DNA from: Manduca sexta
Lineage: Eukaryota > Arthropoda > Insecta > Lepidoptera > Sphingidae
Reading direction: 5' to 3'
Assembly (NCBI RefSeq): GCF_014839805.1
Contig: NC_051141.1
Span: 14,268,777-14,332,776 of the forward strand
DNA: 64,000 bases
Part shown: positions 49,010 to 58,705 of the stretch, one piece after another
Numbering within the stretch: the first letter of the stretch is position 1
Layout: each line of letters begins with the position of its first letter
The notes under the pieces: generated by a model
Seen by the model: only the letters and a program-made list of their open reading frames with translations
Told to the model about the DNA's origin: nothing
Database searches by the model: none
Made by a program: the position numbers and the translations under genes

Positions 49010-51340
49010 TATAATAATAATTTATAGTAACTACTAAAATTATTGTCAATCATTAAAGAAAAAATATTTTACTTACTAAAGTACTAAGATGTGGCAATCA
49101 CTGTATACACGTGACTATTTTTCTACGCACAGCAAAGTCCAACTGGAGTCTCGCCGGAGCGACGAGCGATACGTCCTCTCTCTAGAAAGCCTCAAGGCGG
49201 ACTAATTTGAAACGATTTGCGCGTTGCGTTTTATAGTGGTATTTAAAATATTTATAGAAAAATAACAGAACTAATTTTGTAGAATTTTTAAATTGTATGT
49301 TTTTAAGGAGATGTTCTTCTATTATAGTAATCCAATATTATATTCAATTAAGTAAGATATAGTGATAAAAAAAAATCATTTAAATGACCAACATTTCTGA
49401 AATTTTCGAATTCTTTCAATTTTTATTTCTCATGAATTAAACATAAAAAGATATTTTTTCTCTACTAACTTTTTTCTTCAGGATCTTCTTAGTTAGATAA
49501 AAATAACATATTGTTATGTTCCTTAGTGGTTTAAGATATTTTGAGCTTCGAAATAGACGTTCGAAGCGCAAATTTGAAAACCTCTGTTCAGTAATCATTA
49601 AACAATTTACAAATACTCAATAAATCTAAAAATTTTCTCTACTAACTTTTTAGACAACAAAATTTTCTATAATAATTACTAATTCATATGTTTTTAAAAT
49701 AATGTTTTGATGGATATTATCTCCTTCGAAAAGTGCTGTTTTTGAGACATACGGCGCGCGGATGCGTAAACGCTCTTAAACAGCAAATTGCTAATATAAA
49801 TAGAATCCATTTTGTATACTCGACTGACAGTGTAACTAGGTATACTTAGTGACCTGACGTCAAGAAGACTATATAGGATAATCCAAAAGAAATTAACTAA
49901 GGATATTTTGGTTTATTGTATGCACAATTTTTGTGCCATTAAGAGCCTAGCCAAATATAAAGGTTTTTGAACATAAATTATTTGCAAAATGTAATCGCTA
50001 TCCAGTAAGATTCGATATGCATCCTGTCATCAGTAACAATATTTAACAGAATTTTGATGCATTCGATAGCGCGCCGTAAATTATATCGCATAAATTTTAA
50101 TTTGTTGCACTTCGACTGGGTCCTTTGTAGAAATCGAAAATTTCCAAACTTTAGTTTAAATTACAATCGACCTGGGATCACAAATCAGAATCTTATGATT
50201 TACAAATCAAATACGCTGCCATCATACCAATGAGACGATCTAGATAGATACATGTAACAGGACCGGCAGTACTCAGGGCGGTCGGCGCGGCACTGCCAGC
50301 CAGGCACACTTGATGTGACATAACTTCATTAAATCTATTACCGCAGCGACACGCTTCAGTAGTTTAAACGTAGATTGAGCGCAGCGCAAAATATATCCAA
50401 TGCACATTTTATTATAGCCCATATACATAGTTATTTTTTATTAATTAATTACTGGACTTATGGTAAATAAACTTATAGTGAACTTATATACGATTCATAT
50501 ATTATAGACAATAGAGTGGAAGAACTATAATTAAAAAGGTTGTTTGGGGAAAGGTAGAAATCTCATTTATTTTAATTATCCGTCTTCTACCCGCTATCGT
50601 ACATCCAGTATCCACTAGGCTTGTGTAACCAGTGGTGGGTTAAGTAATTCTAATGTCTACCATTTTTGTCATGAGTTGTTTATCTATCTACGACTTGAAC
50701 CTATTAGTTACCTATTGACAAAATTGTTATGTTATTGCCCGAATCCCTACGTAAGTTCTACGTTACTAATATAGGTCAATAAAAATCCGATAACTCAAGA
50801 TTCCATCTGGAGATTTATTGAAAGCAAAAGGTAGGTTTTTATAATCCCAATCATTATACCATCTGACGTGGATATAAATTATACAACTGCCTTCCCATCT
50901 AGATATTTCAGTATGCGATTACGTTCCATCAATCAATGGTATAATTAAAATTAAATCCCTTGGCGGCTCTGTATACCGTACGTTCAGTACGCAAAACACA
51001 ATATTAAATCTAAAGAGCGCGCGTTCCAGTTTAGGTATAGCCAAGCCTAAAAATTCAATAATTGTTTCGTTATTGTTCGTTATGTTCTTGTTTAAAATTG
51101 ATCTTGCAAATTGTGGATCACAGGACAAATTCGAACTGTACATGTAAATTGGATCATGAATATAGACAATACTAAAGTAGTTATAAACCGTAACACCGTG
51201 TTTAATATTACTGCTAAATGCTAACGAATAGTTTTTCAAGATTTTATATTCGCAATATCGCAGCGCCAATTAGTTTAATTAATGAAGTATATTTCTACAT
51301 CATTATATACCTATTCCTTAATGTCATTTTATGGACGATT
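49010..51340. other. Intron stretch without a recognised gene
   Basis: AT-rich with GC-richer patches at 49135-49215 and 50255-50385. The - strand frame 50919-51269 is open for 116 codons but begins with TTG, lacks any recognised domain and has no splice context. I do not call it a gene. Confidence 0.45.
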
Positions 51341-51344
51341 AATA

Positions 51345-51685
51345 AGCGGCGATAGCCTTGTTGGGAGTAGAAAGGACTGCTGAGACGAAGGTCCATACGT
51401 AAGGGATGAAAAACCCAAGTGCTTGTGTCTCAGATTTTTGAAAACATTACGCGTGTATCCTTTGTGAATTATCACTTGCTTTAACGGCGAAGGAAAAGAT
51501 CGCGAGGTTTAGCATTTAGGTTCACGATTCCGATATGTACCTGACTTCAGGTTCATCAAAAATTTTGAGGTATGTGACGTTTGCCAACCTCTATCAGGTC
51601 TACGTGGTGTCTTAAAGCTTAAACCCCTTTTTGTGTTAACGAAGACCCGTGTCCAGCAGTGGGACAGCCTGTAAAACGGGGTTTA
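51345..51685 (+). repeat. tRNA-derived SINE, near full length
   Basis: AGCGGCGATAGCCTTGTTGG carries a good pol III A box (TAGCCTTGTTGG, 51353-51364). The B box region (GAAGGTCCATACGTAAGGG) is decayed. The body has TGTATCCTTTGTGAATTATC, GCTTGCTTTAACGGCGAAGG, a GTCTACGTGGTGTCTTAAAG block and the end CGTGTCCAGCAGTGGGACAG. This layout matches a tRNA-type SINE I associate with moth and butterfly genomes. The A box orientation shows the + strand. Confidence 0.7.
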
Positions 51686-52034
51686 TATTATATACTACCT
51701 TATATATATACAGAAATAATCCTTATAGCATGATTCAGTATTCACGTATCATGGCTTATTATTAGCGTATCTCATGTATAACTTTGGTGTTTCTATACCG
51801 ATTTCTATGATTATTCTTTATGGAATATTTAATGATGTTAACTTTTTTAATTAGAGATGACTGAGAGTGTTATAAACGTAAGAGTAGACAAATATAATGA
51901 GAAAGCTTCGAACTGCTAAGCTATCGGGAGTTACACGTGTTATTGTGAGTCAACCATAAAAGATAGACATATGCTGTCGGATATTTTTTACATAATTTTA
52001 AGGAGAACATTTCCGTCATACATGATTTCTGTGT

Positions 52035-52381
52035 AGCTTTAACCATTAAGGTTGCACACGCGACGGAAGCTTAAAAAATGGAGTAACTTCTCCCGTTTTC
52101 CCAACATTTCCCTTCACTGCTCTGCTCCTATTAATTGTAGCGTGATGAAAAGTATACTATAACTAGCACAGGAGTATGACAAATAATTGTACCAAGTTTC
52201 GTTAAAATCCGTCGAGTAGTTTTTGTTTCTATAACGGTTATACAGACAGACAGACAGACAAAAATTTTACTAATTGCATTTTTGGCATCAGTATCGATCC
52301 CTAATCACCCCCTGATAGTTATTTTGGAAATATATTTAATGTACAGAATTGACCTCTCTACAGATTTATTATAAGAATAGA
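52035..52381 (-). mobile_element. Dispersed repeat with Helitron-like 5' tip
   Basis: On the - strand the outer end is A then TCTATTCTTATAATAAATCT, similar in layout to the Helitron tips at 53946 and 5898. The interior holds a TCTG tract (ACAGACAGACAGACAGACAA on +, 52242-52261), AAGTTTCGTTAAAATCCGTC and CCCTTCACTGCTCTGCTCC. No CTAG 3' end or terminal hairpin is found at the other side, so it is truncated or of another class. Confidence 0.45.
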
Positions 52382-52526
52382 TTATTAATAATAGTTTATT
52401 CTATAAATAGACGCAGCTAAACTCATAATAATCTAAACTCAATTGCAAAATAAACCATTATTTGATTAATTGCATTATTACCCGCACATAATGTGATTAC
52501 TGTCTAAGACGCGTAGGCTCATCTTT

Positions 52527-52690
52527 TCTAATACATATTATAGAAAGCTGACGAGTTCATTTATTTGTTTGATCGCGCTTATCCCAAGAACTACAAAACC
52601 GATTTTGAGTTTTCCATTAATAGGAAACTACACTACTGTGATATAGGCTACTTTTTATCCTGGGCAAATATTACAATTCGTACAAAATAT
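52527..52690 (+). mobile_element. Helitron-like 5' terminal fragment
   Basis: TCTAATACATATTATAGAAA, GCTGACGAGTTCATTTATTT, then GATCGCGCTTATCCCAAGAA and ATATAGGCTACTTTTTATCC. The order of landmarks equals the 5' part of the Helitron at 53946 (TCTATACTATTATATAAAGC, GCTGAAGAGTTTG, GAACGCGCTAATCTCAGG, CTATAGGCTATATATC). It is truncated at its 3' side and only about 210 bp upstream of exon 4. Confidence 0.55.
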
Positions 52691-52901
52691 TCCGACTAAT
52701 TAACACAAGACATGTTTGATTTAGAAAAGTTAGTCGTCATATTGTTTTATTCCACATTCCAATGTGACTTCGGTGCAACATACATTTCAAACATATTGCA
52801 TATAACAGTTTACTTTAGATTTGTCCGTATTCAACCCATCTATGTGTAACTTCGTTATATTGTCATAGAAAGTGTGTCTTAAACAAGTTTTACCTCTACA
52901 G

Positions 52902-53019
52902 ACGTCTGCTTCCAACCGTTCTTCAACTACGTGGACATGCGGGCGCTGCTGGAGAACTTCTGCGTATACCACGTGAATGCGCCTGGCCAAGAGGAGGGCG
53001 CCCCCAGCCTGCCTGAAGA
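52902..53019 (+). CDS. MESK2: NDRG-family gene, coding exon 4
   Basis: Acceptor TTTTACCTCTACAG ends at 52901 and donor GTGAGT begins at 53020. Joined to the T of exon 3, it reads YVCFQPFFNYVDMRALLENF, then CVYHVNAPGQEEGAPSLPE. The MRALLENFCVYHVNAPGQEEGAP stretch is a hallmark of NDRG proteins. It is the part of the hydrolase-like fold after the first strand, with the HVNAPGQE loop where true hydrolases begin their oxyanion region. The exon ends in GA, so the next exon must start with the third base of an Asp or Glu codon (the family has Asp-Tyr there). That exon is not in the remaining 11 kb. The exon is GC-rich with the same codon style as exon 3. With exons 1-3 the visible protein is 186 codons plus two bases. 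Confidence 0.93.
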
Positions 53020-53973
53020 GTGAGTAGTTTTTGATTATCTTAATCTTACGAGAATCTACAATGTCGTCGCGCGCTGATCTATATTTAAACGGAAACCTGT
53101 TGATGTCAATAAACCTAAATAGGCAACAGTTGTACCAATATAAACATAGAATTTCGTGCGAAATCTAAAAATTATGTTAACTTATCTACGCCCGGAAATC
53201 GAAGGAGATTTGTTATTGAATGTAAATTACGTTGAAATTGTACCTATAATATGTACCTATATATGTTGCGCAAACACTCAAGCAGAAATACATTTCAATG
53301 CCAGCTACATAAATCAAATGCAGATTATAGATCATTCCAGAAAGCGTTTGCAATCTCAGTGTGAATGGGCTTTTCATCATGAATATTCAAATAGCGTTCA
53401 AATATTTTGATGTTACTACTAGATACAAACAAAATGCGGTGTTTTCGAGTACATTATACACTTATAATGAAATAAGAAATAAAATGTCCTTGTAACATTG
53501 AGACTTATTAAATTGCACGGGAGTCGCTACACCAAATATCTTATTTAGACAAGTTTAACATGGTGGATGTCGTAGGCGGGCGTAAGTACCGTCTCGCTGT
53601 AGCCACACCAATGTGCGACAGTCGGAGAAGTCAAGTTCCTCATCTAATTAGCACAGGATGTTGATGCAATCAACTAACGTAACGACAATGTGGTGAATTG
53701 TAACAACTATGTTCCCTATCTTCCATTTACGATATCGAACCTATTTTATGGGATTATTTGAAAATAAGAGTGTGTAAGAACTGATATAATAACCTCCAAG
53801 ATTTATAATTAGCAATGGATGCCGTTTACAAACATCATTCGTGCAACTCTATTAACGAAACTAGTAGCGGCATCCAGAAGCGACTTGACGTACCTATATA
53901 TCCTCGGTAATAAGTTTATCTTTCCAGTAATATAAATATGTTTAATCTATACTATTATATAAAGCTGAAGAGT

Positions 53974-54004
53974 TTGTTTGTTTGTTTGTTTGTTTGTTTG
54001 TTTG
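53974..54004 (+). repeat. (GTTT)n microsatellite in the Helitron
   Basis: About seven and a half copies of GTTT, at the place where related copies at 52527 and 5898 have shorter T/G-rich runs. It is near the 5' end of the element. Confidence 0.9.
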
Positions 54005-54011
54005 AACGCGC

Positions 54012-54623
54012 TAATCTCAGGAACTACCGGTCCAAACTGAAAAATTCTTTTTGCGTTGGATAGCCCTATGTTCGTAGAGTGCTATAGGCTATATATCATC
54101 ACGCTATACCCAATAGGAGCGGAGCAGTAATGCCTAATCTCAGGAACTACCGGTCCGAACTGAAAAATTCTTTTGCGTTGGATAGCCCTTTGTTCGTGGA
54201 GTGCTATAGGCTATATATCATCACGCTATACCCAATAGGAGCGGAGCAGTAATGGCTAATCTCAGGAACTACCGGTCCGAACTGAAAAATTCTTTTTGCG
54301 TTGGATAGCCCTTTGTTCGTGGAGTGCTATAGGCTATATATCATCACGCTATACCCAATAGGAGCGGAGCAGTAATGGCTAATCTCAGGAACTACCGGTC
54401 CAAACTGAAAAATGCTTTTTGCTTTGGATAGCCTTTTGTTCGTGGAGTGCTATAAGCTATATATCATCACGCTATACCCAATAGGAGCAGAGCAGTGATG
54501 ACTAATCTCAGGAACTACCGGTTCGAACTAAAAAAATCATTTTGTATTGGATAGCCCTTTGTTCGTGAAGTGCTATAGGTTATATATCGTCACGCTATGA
54601 CCAATAGGAGCGGAGCAGTAATG
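54012..54623 (+). repeat. Five-copy minisatellite of about 123 bp inside the Helitron
   Basis: Units start at 54012, 54135, 54257, 54380 and 54503 with TAATCTCAGGAACTACCGG and end with CCAATAGGAGCGGAGCAGTA. The middle three are almost identical, and the fifth is the most diverged (GGTTCGAACTAAAAAAATC, ATCGTCACGCTATGACC). This gradient fits expansion by unequal exchange or slippage from a single ancestral segment. Confidence 0.9.
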
Positions 54624-55904
54624 AAACATGATGCAAAAACGGGGACAATTTATTAGTTTTGAGAGCTTCTGTTGCGTGCGCTGCGTAAACGGTTAAAGTT
54701 ATGCAACAATAATGTATAACGGGGATTGTTCCTCTTAAAAAGTTCTACAAAAATATATCATAAAACAAAAGTCCCCCGCTGCATCGGTCTACCCGAACGT
54801 GTTAAACTCAAAAACTACCCAACGTATTAGGATAAAATTTGGTATGGAGACACTTTGAGACCCTGGGAAGAACATAGGCTCCCGGGAAAATATATAGCAT
54901 GACTTTTATAACGGAAAACTTTAGCCCGAAAAACTTTATAACGCGGGCGGAGCCGCGGGCAAAAGCTAGTGTATGTAATATACTTGGCTTCATTATCGTG
55001 TAAATGTAATGCATTAAATACCAATAAACTAATAGTTTGAAAGCCGTGAAGTTAGTTGAGGATTAATTAATCCATAGTTTTCGTTGCATCGCAGAATTCT
55101 ATTCTGAATTCCAAAATATAAAATATTTCATGAGAACATTCCCCGATTTCTGCTCTATAGATATTAAATAAAATCACGCTTTAATTTAATTTCGGGCAAA
55201 TAAAGCCTTCGTCAAACAGTAAAATATACATAAATTGAGTATTCTAGTTATTATTTTGAAGAATCCCGTAATATTATTTTATTGTAATTGAATTTATTTT
55301 GCTATGAAACCGGCGCGGCTTTTATAAAAATTATTACAGACACGGTTCAAAATAAGTTTTTCTGTTAATTTATATAACAAAGCTTGCAAAAAACAAATGC
55401 CTAGATAGTAAGAGAACCGTAGTCCGAGGATGCCTACACTGTAAAATTACATCATGGGTCAAAAGTTTCTTAATTTTTTTATTTTTATTATGTTTGAACT
55501 GTTTGTTACCTTAGTAAGCATTTATTAAGCAATTTGGAAAAATATTTTTTAATTTGAAAGAATATACTTGCAGATAGGTAAATAACTTTGTTGTTCCCGT
55601 GAGACTGGTCATCGTACTCGGTAAACACATGTAATAATAAATAAGTAATTTCATGAAAGATTAATAAAAAAGTGTTAGCTCGCTTTTTTCAGTAGTCGAG
55701 ACCGTAAATACATACTGGCACTTCCACATCTATGTGACCGCCACGTCATAGTTCATAACACATAGCGCGCGTTTTAATGCGATTACGCCTACGAATACAC
55801 ATCAGAGTTGAGAATTTTGTTTTTAAATATGGTTTTTTATATTCAACCGAATACTGCCAAGAAATTTTAGAGAAAATTATCTATAAGCCTGTCTATATAT
55901 ATTT

Positions 55905-56210
55905 TTTTTATTGCTTTAAATGATGAGACTAGCTTGCCTTTCGCCGGATGGTAAGCAATATGACCGCCCATAAACGTATCTTTATAAAGAAGGACCACCA
56001 TACAACACCTTGAATTACAAAGAATTGTTTGGTATTCCACTGCGCTCGCTATCCTGAGACATGAGATGTTAAGTCTTATCATGTCCAGTAGTTCAAACCG
56101 GAACACAACAGTGACTAACCACTGCTGCTTTGCGGCAAAAATAGACATTGCGGTTGTACCTACCCAGGCGGATTCTCACATATGAAAGACCTACCACTAA
56201 TAAATTCTAT
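55905..56210. repeat. Dispersed lepidopteran-type repeat, family not assigned
   Basis: It contains TTGCCTTTCGCCGGATGGTA, GCAATATGACCGCCCATAAA, CACCTTGAATTACAAAG, TGGTATTCCACTGCGCTCGC, CCTGAGACATGAGATGTTAA and CCCAGGCGGATTCTCACATA. I recognise this run of words as one that recurs across moth and butterfly genomes, probably a non-LTR 3' region or a SINE. The - strand frame across it (55867-56148) is a by-product. Confidence 0.6.
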
Positions 56211-56975
56211 ATTATATTATCTAGACTAAACGATTCTTGCCTAGGAGTTTCAATACTTACTCAGTACAAGGTATTATTTCTTAAGTATCTGTCAATCATG
56301 TGGCATTAAAATATTCTCATAAATATTTGTCTATTTTCGCAGTTATAAAAGAAATTATCTCAGCTAAGTATGTTTGTAGTTTACGATACAGTTCTATTAT
56401 AATACATTCTTAGTAAAATGTTGGGAAAATTGCAAAAAAAAAGACTAACTTCATTTGGATGGCAAAACTTTCTCCTATTTTACGCTTTCAAAATAACAGT
56501 CTTCATATTTGATTTAAATAGATGTTTAACTTGTTGTGTAACCAAACTTTACCAGTTTAAAAAAAAAATCGCAAAACTACGCTTAGTTACGTCTTGACTA
56601 GTCTGCTTTTAAACTTTTAATCACTGGAGATGTTTAAGTTTGACAGCTATTTAAGCAATGCTTACCCACCTCTTACTCTTAAGCAAGTTTATAAGTAATG
56701 TTTTTGGTAATCGGCGGCAAAGCAATTGATTAAAATATAAGATGAATTTATAAGTAAGACTGTATTATATGTAACCAAAATAAAAAATCTTTCAAAAATA
56801 ATATTTGAAAGCTTTAGATTACAAAAATGTTTGCTAGCAATAACATTATTACAAATATCATAATTTTTTTTGGTGCGATGTAATAAAATGTAACTCGAAG
56901 TAATATTCAGGATTATCTGTAATTCAAAACGTAAGTTTTGTTTTTAAACGGATAATAATTATTGTTTTAAGGATT

Positions 56976-57110
56976 TTTTATGTTTACGCAAATGTTAGAC
57001 ATTAAAATAAATATTTTTTCGGATTTTATCGCGGTTTTAATATTTTAGTTTTCTCCCAACGGTTCGAAGGCTTTTCAGCCTTCATGGTCACGGGGGGAGT
57101 CCCCTCCGTG
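56976..57110. mobile_element. Penelope-type terminal repeat, copy 4
   Basis: TTTATGTTTACGCAAATGTT, GGATTTTATCGCGGTTTTAA, TTTTCTCCCAACGGTTCGAA and CTTTTCAGCCTTCATGGTCA. On the - strand its stem reads AAGGCT-GAAA-AGCCTT, fully paired, where copy 3 has AAGGCT-GCAA-AGTCTT. No coding remnant is attached. Confidence 0.6.
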
Positions 57111-58440
57111 TAGTTTAATTTAAATTATTGCTTGGTTAAGGTCAGAACTGAATAACTATTTTAACATACTTTTAACGGCCAATAACCATAACCTATGAAT
57201 TATCTTATTAAGTAAATACACTGCTAAACAACAAAAATGATGTTATTTACTTTCTGTTGCATGTTGCGAAGTATCCGATTTCTATTAGGGCATCATTGGA
57301 ACAGTTAAAAAGTGTTTTATATCTTCCTTCTTCATGAGGCTACTGAAGGTTTAACACCCAAAAACATAACATAATGTCATGTTATAAACTGCATATTTAC
57401 TAATGGTTAAACTGAAAATTCTTCGGTTTTTAGGCCGAATACAGGAATGACGAGATTTTTAGGTTTCCATTTAAATCACATTTGATTTACACGCAATCGT
57501 GTATACTATGCGTTCAATAGTGTTTGGCTTGCCAATGAAGTACGACAGCGAAGGCGAAAAATACTATTTACATATTTACGAGTATTTCTGTTGGAATTCT
57601 ACTAAACAAAAACAAACGATCCTGATGTTAAGTCTAAATAAACTTATCTATTTTGATATATATATCAAAATTATTATGATAAATACATCCAAGAAAGTTA
57701 ACTAAAACTATTTTGCCAACAATAAAGAAGAGCTTTTTAGAAAGGAGTCAAAACGACCAACAGACACGTCTTATCGTGCGGCGAGAACGTCCGATTCTAA
57801 GATATTGCGAATGCATACATACTAGTATTGTGCAGGGTGTCTTTGAATCCCATATTATTAGCATTCCCCGCTAGCTCCTTGTGGAAAACTTTGAAGTGCA
57901 ATGAATAATTTATACCGTCCTCTGGTCTACTTATTGGCTACTTTATTCTTTCAATAATCTGTATTATGTTGCCAGTTTTATACACGTTCTACGAATTTGG
58001 TACAATTTTGGAGTAGCCGCTTGCTGGACTTGTATCATTGTTGTTTGTACTAATCCATGACAATAAATATGAGGATTAGAATAGTCTACATTATGTACAA
58101 ATTATATTAATAAGTTTTAATTTCAGTTTACCTCACATCAACGTGTTGTACTCGTTTCACAATACGTTGCCTAATTTAAAGAACCGACGTAGTACAATCG
58201 GAACGACACGTCGCCAATTCGCAACCGTCCCTTTTATACCATTTATGTGGAACTATAAGTGTTATAAAATATTTTTAACAATATGGTTTTTTAAAAAGCT
58301 GTGTTCAAAAACTAAATCTTAGATTATCAGAGTGTTAAATCGAATAGTTGGAAAAAAAATTATTACGCTTTTCTTAGAATTGCCAATGTTTCGTTTTGTC
58401 AAACTTTTCATTGTAAGGCGAAGTTTCTAAAGTTAAGTCC

Positions 58441-58569
58441 GCAGTTCAAACAAAAACGTAAAAATAATTAATAAACATGGATATTTCGGCCTTTAAAATT
58501 TAATAGCACGAAATTATAAACATAAATATCCATGATTACTAATTATTTTTACATTTTTCTTTCAACTGC
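58441..58569. repeat. Imperfect 46-bp inverted repeat (MITE-like)
   Basis: 58441-58486 and 58524-58569 are reverse complements at most positions by eye. Outer words are GCAGTTCAAACAAAAACG and, reversed, GCAGTTGAAAGAAAAATG; inner words are CATGGATATTT in both. The spacer is 37 bp. It could be a small fold-back transposon. No clear target duplication is seen. Confidence 0.6.
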
Positions 58570-58674
58570 GAGAACTAATCACTAACTAGACGTGAATTTA
58601 AATTCTTTACTTGCCAATACTTGTTTAGTTACCCAGATTAAAGGCGAAACAAAATGTATGAAAATGGACCTTGA

Positions 58675-58705
58675 GGTATCGCCTTAACGTTGATATTTCT
58701 AATTA
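58675..58705. repeat. Short repeat shared with the window start
   Basis: GGTATCGCCTTAACGTTGAT here and GGTATCGCCTTAAAGTAGAT at 1-20 differ at two positions, and ATATT follows in both. This suggests two copies of one dispersed repeat, of which the window shows only an edge at base 1. Confidence 0.4.

Larger units (their letters stand above)
15676..52901 (+). other. NDRG gene intron 3 (about 37 kb), rich in mobile DNA
   Basis: The intron starts GTGAGT and ends CCTCTACAG. From 15676 to about 25690 it is mostly plain AT-rich sequence with two CpG-rich patches (16868-16975, 22957-23060) and a perfect 28-bp palindrome (21365-21424). Transposon remnants then increase: 25700-25862, 30314-30780, 32286-32440, 33621-33775, 34195-36262, 37988-39750, 44110-46175, 46481-47032, 47884-48990, 51345-51685 and 52035-52690. 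In 15676-16860, 17000-21360, 21430-22950, 23065-25690, 25865-30310, 30790-32280, 32445-33615, 36470-37985, 39755-44100, 46180-46480, 47040-47515, 49010-51340 and 52700-52900 I see no supported gene. Confidence 0.6.
53946..54969 (+). mobile_element. Non-autonomous Helitron with both ends (1,024 bp)
   Basis: It starts TCTATACTATTATATAAAGC between A (53945) and the element. It ends CTAG (54966-54969) followed by T, the expected A/T insertion with no duplication. Eight bases before CTAG ends a hairpin (CGCGG-GCGGAG-CCGCG, 54942-54957). The TC start, CTRR end and subterminal hairpin are the Helitron signature. There is no Rep/helicase protein, so it depends on an autonomous relative. Inside are a GTTT microsatellite (53974-54004) and a five-copy minisatellite (54012-54623). 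Confidence 0.85.

Noticed and set aside
50919..51269. A 116-codon open frame on the - strand, the longest without an assignable source
   Set aside because: It starts with TTG, has no recognised motif or splice context, and lies in AT-rich intron. It is probably chance.
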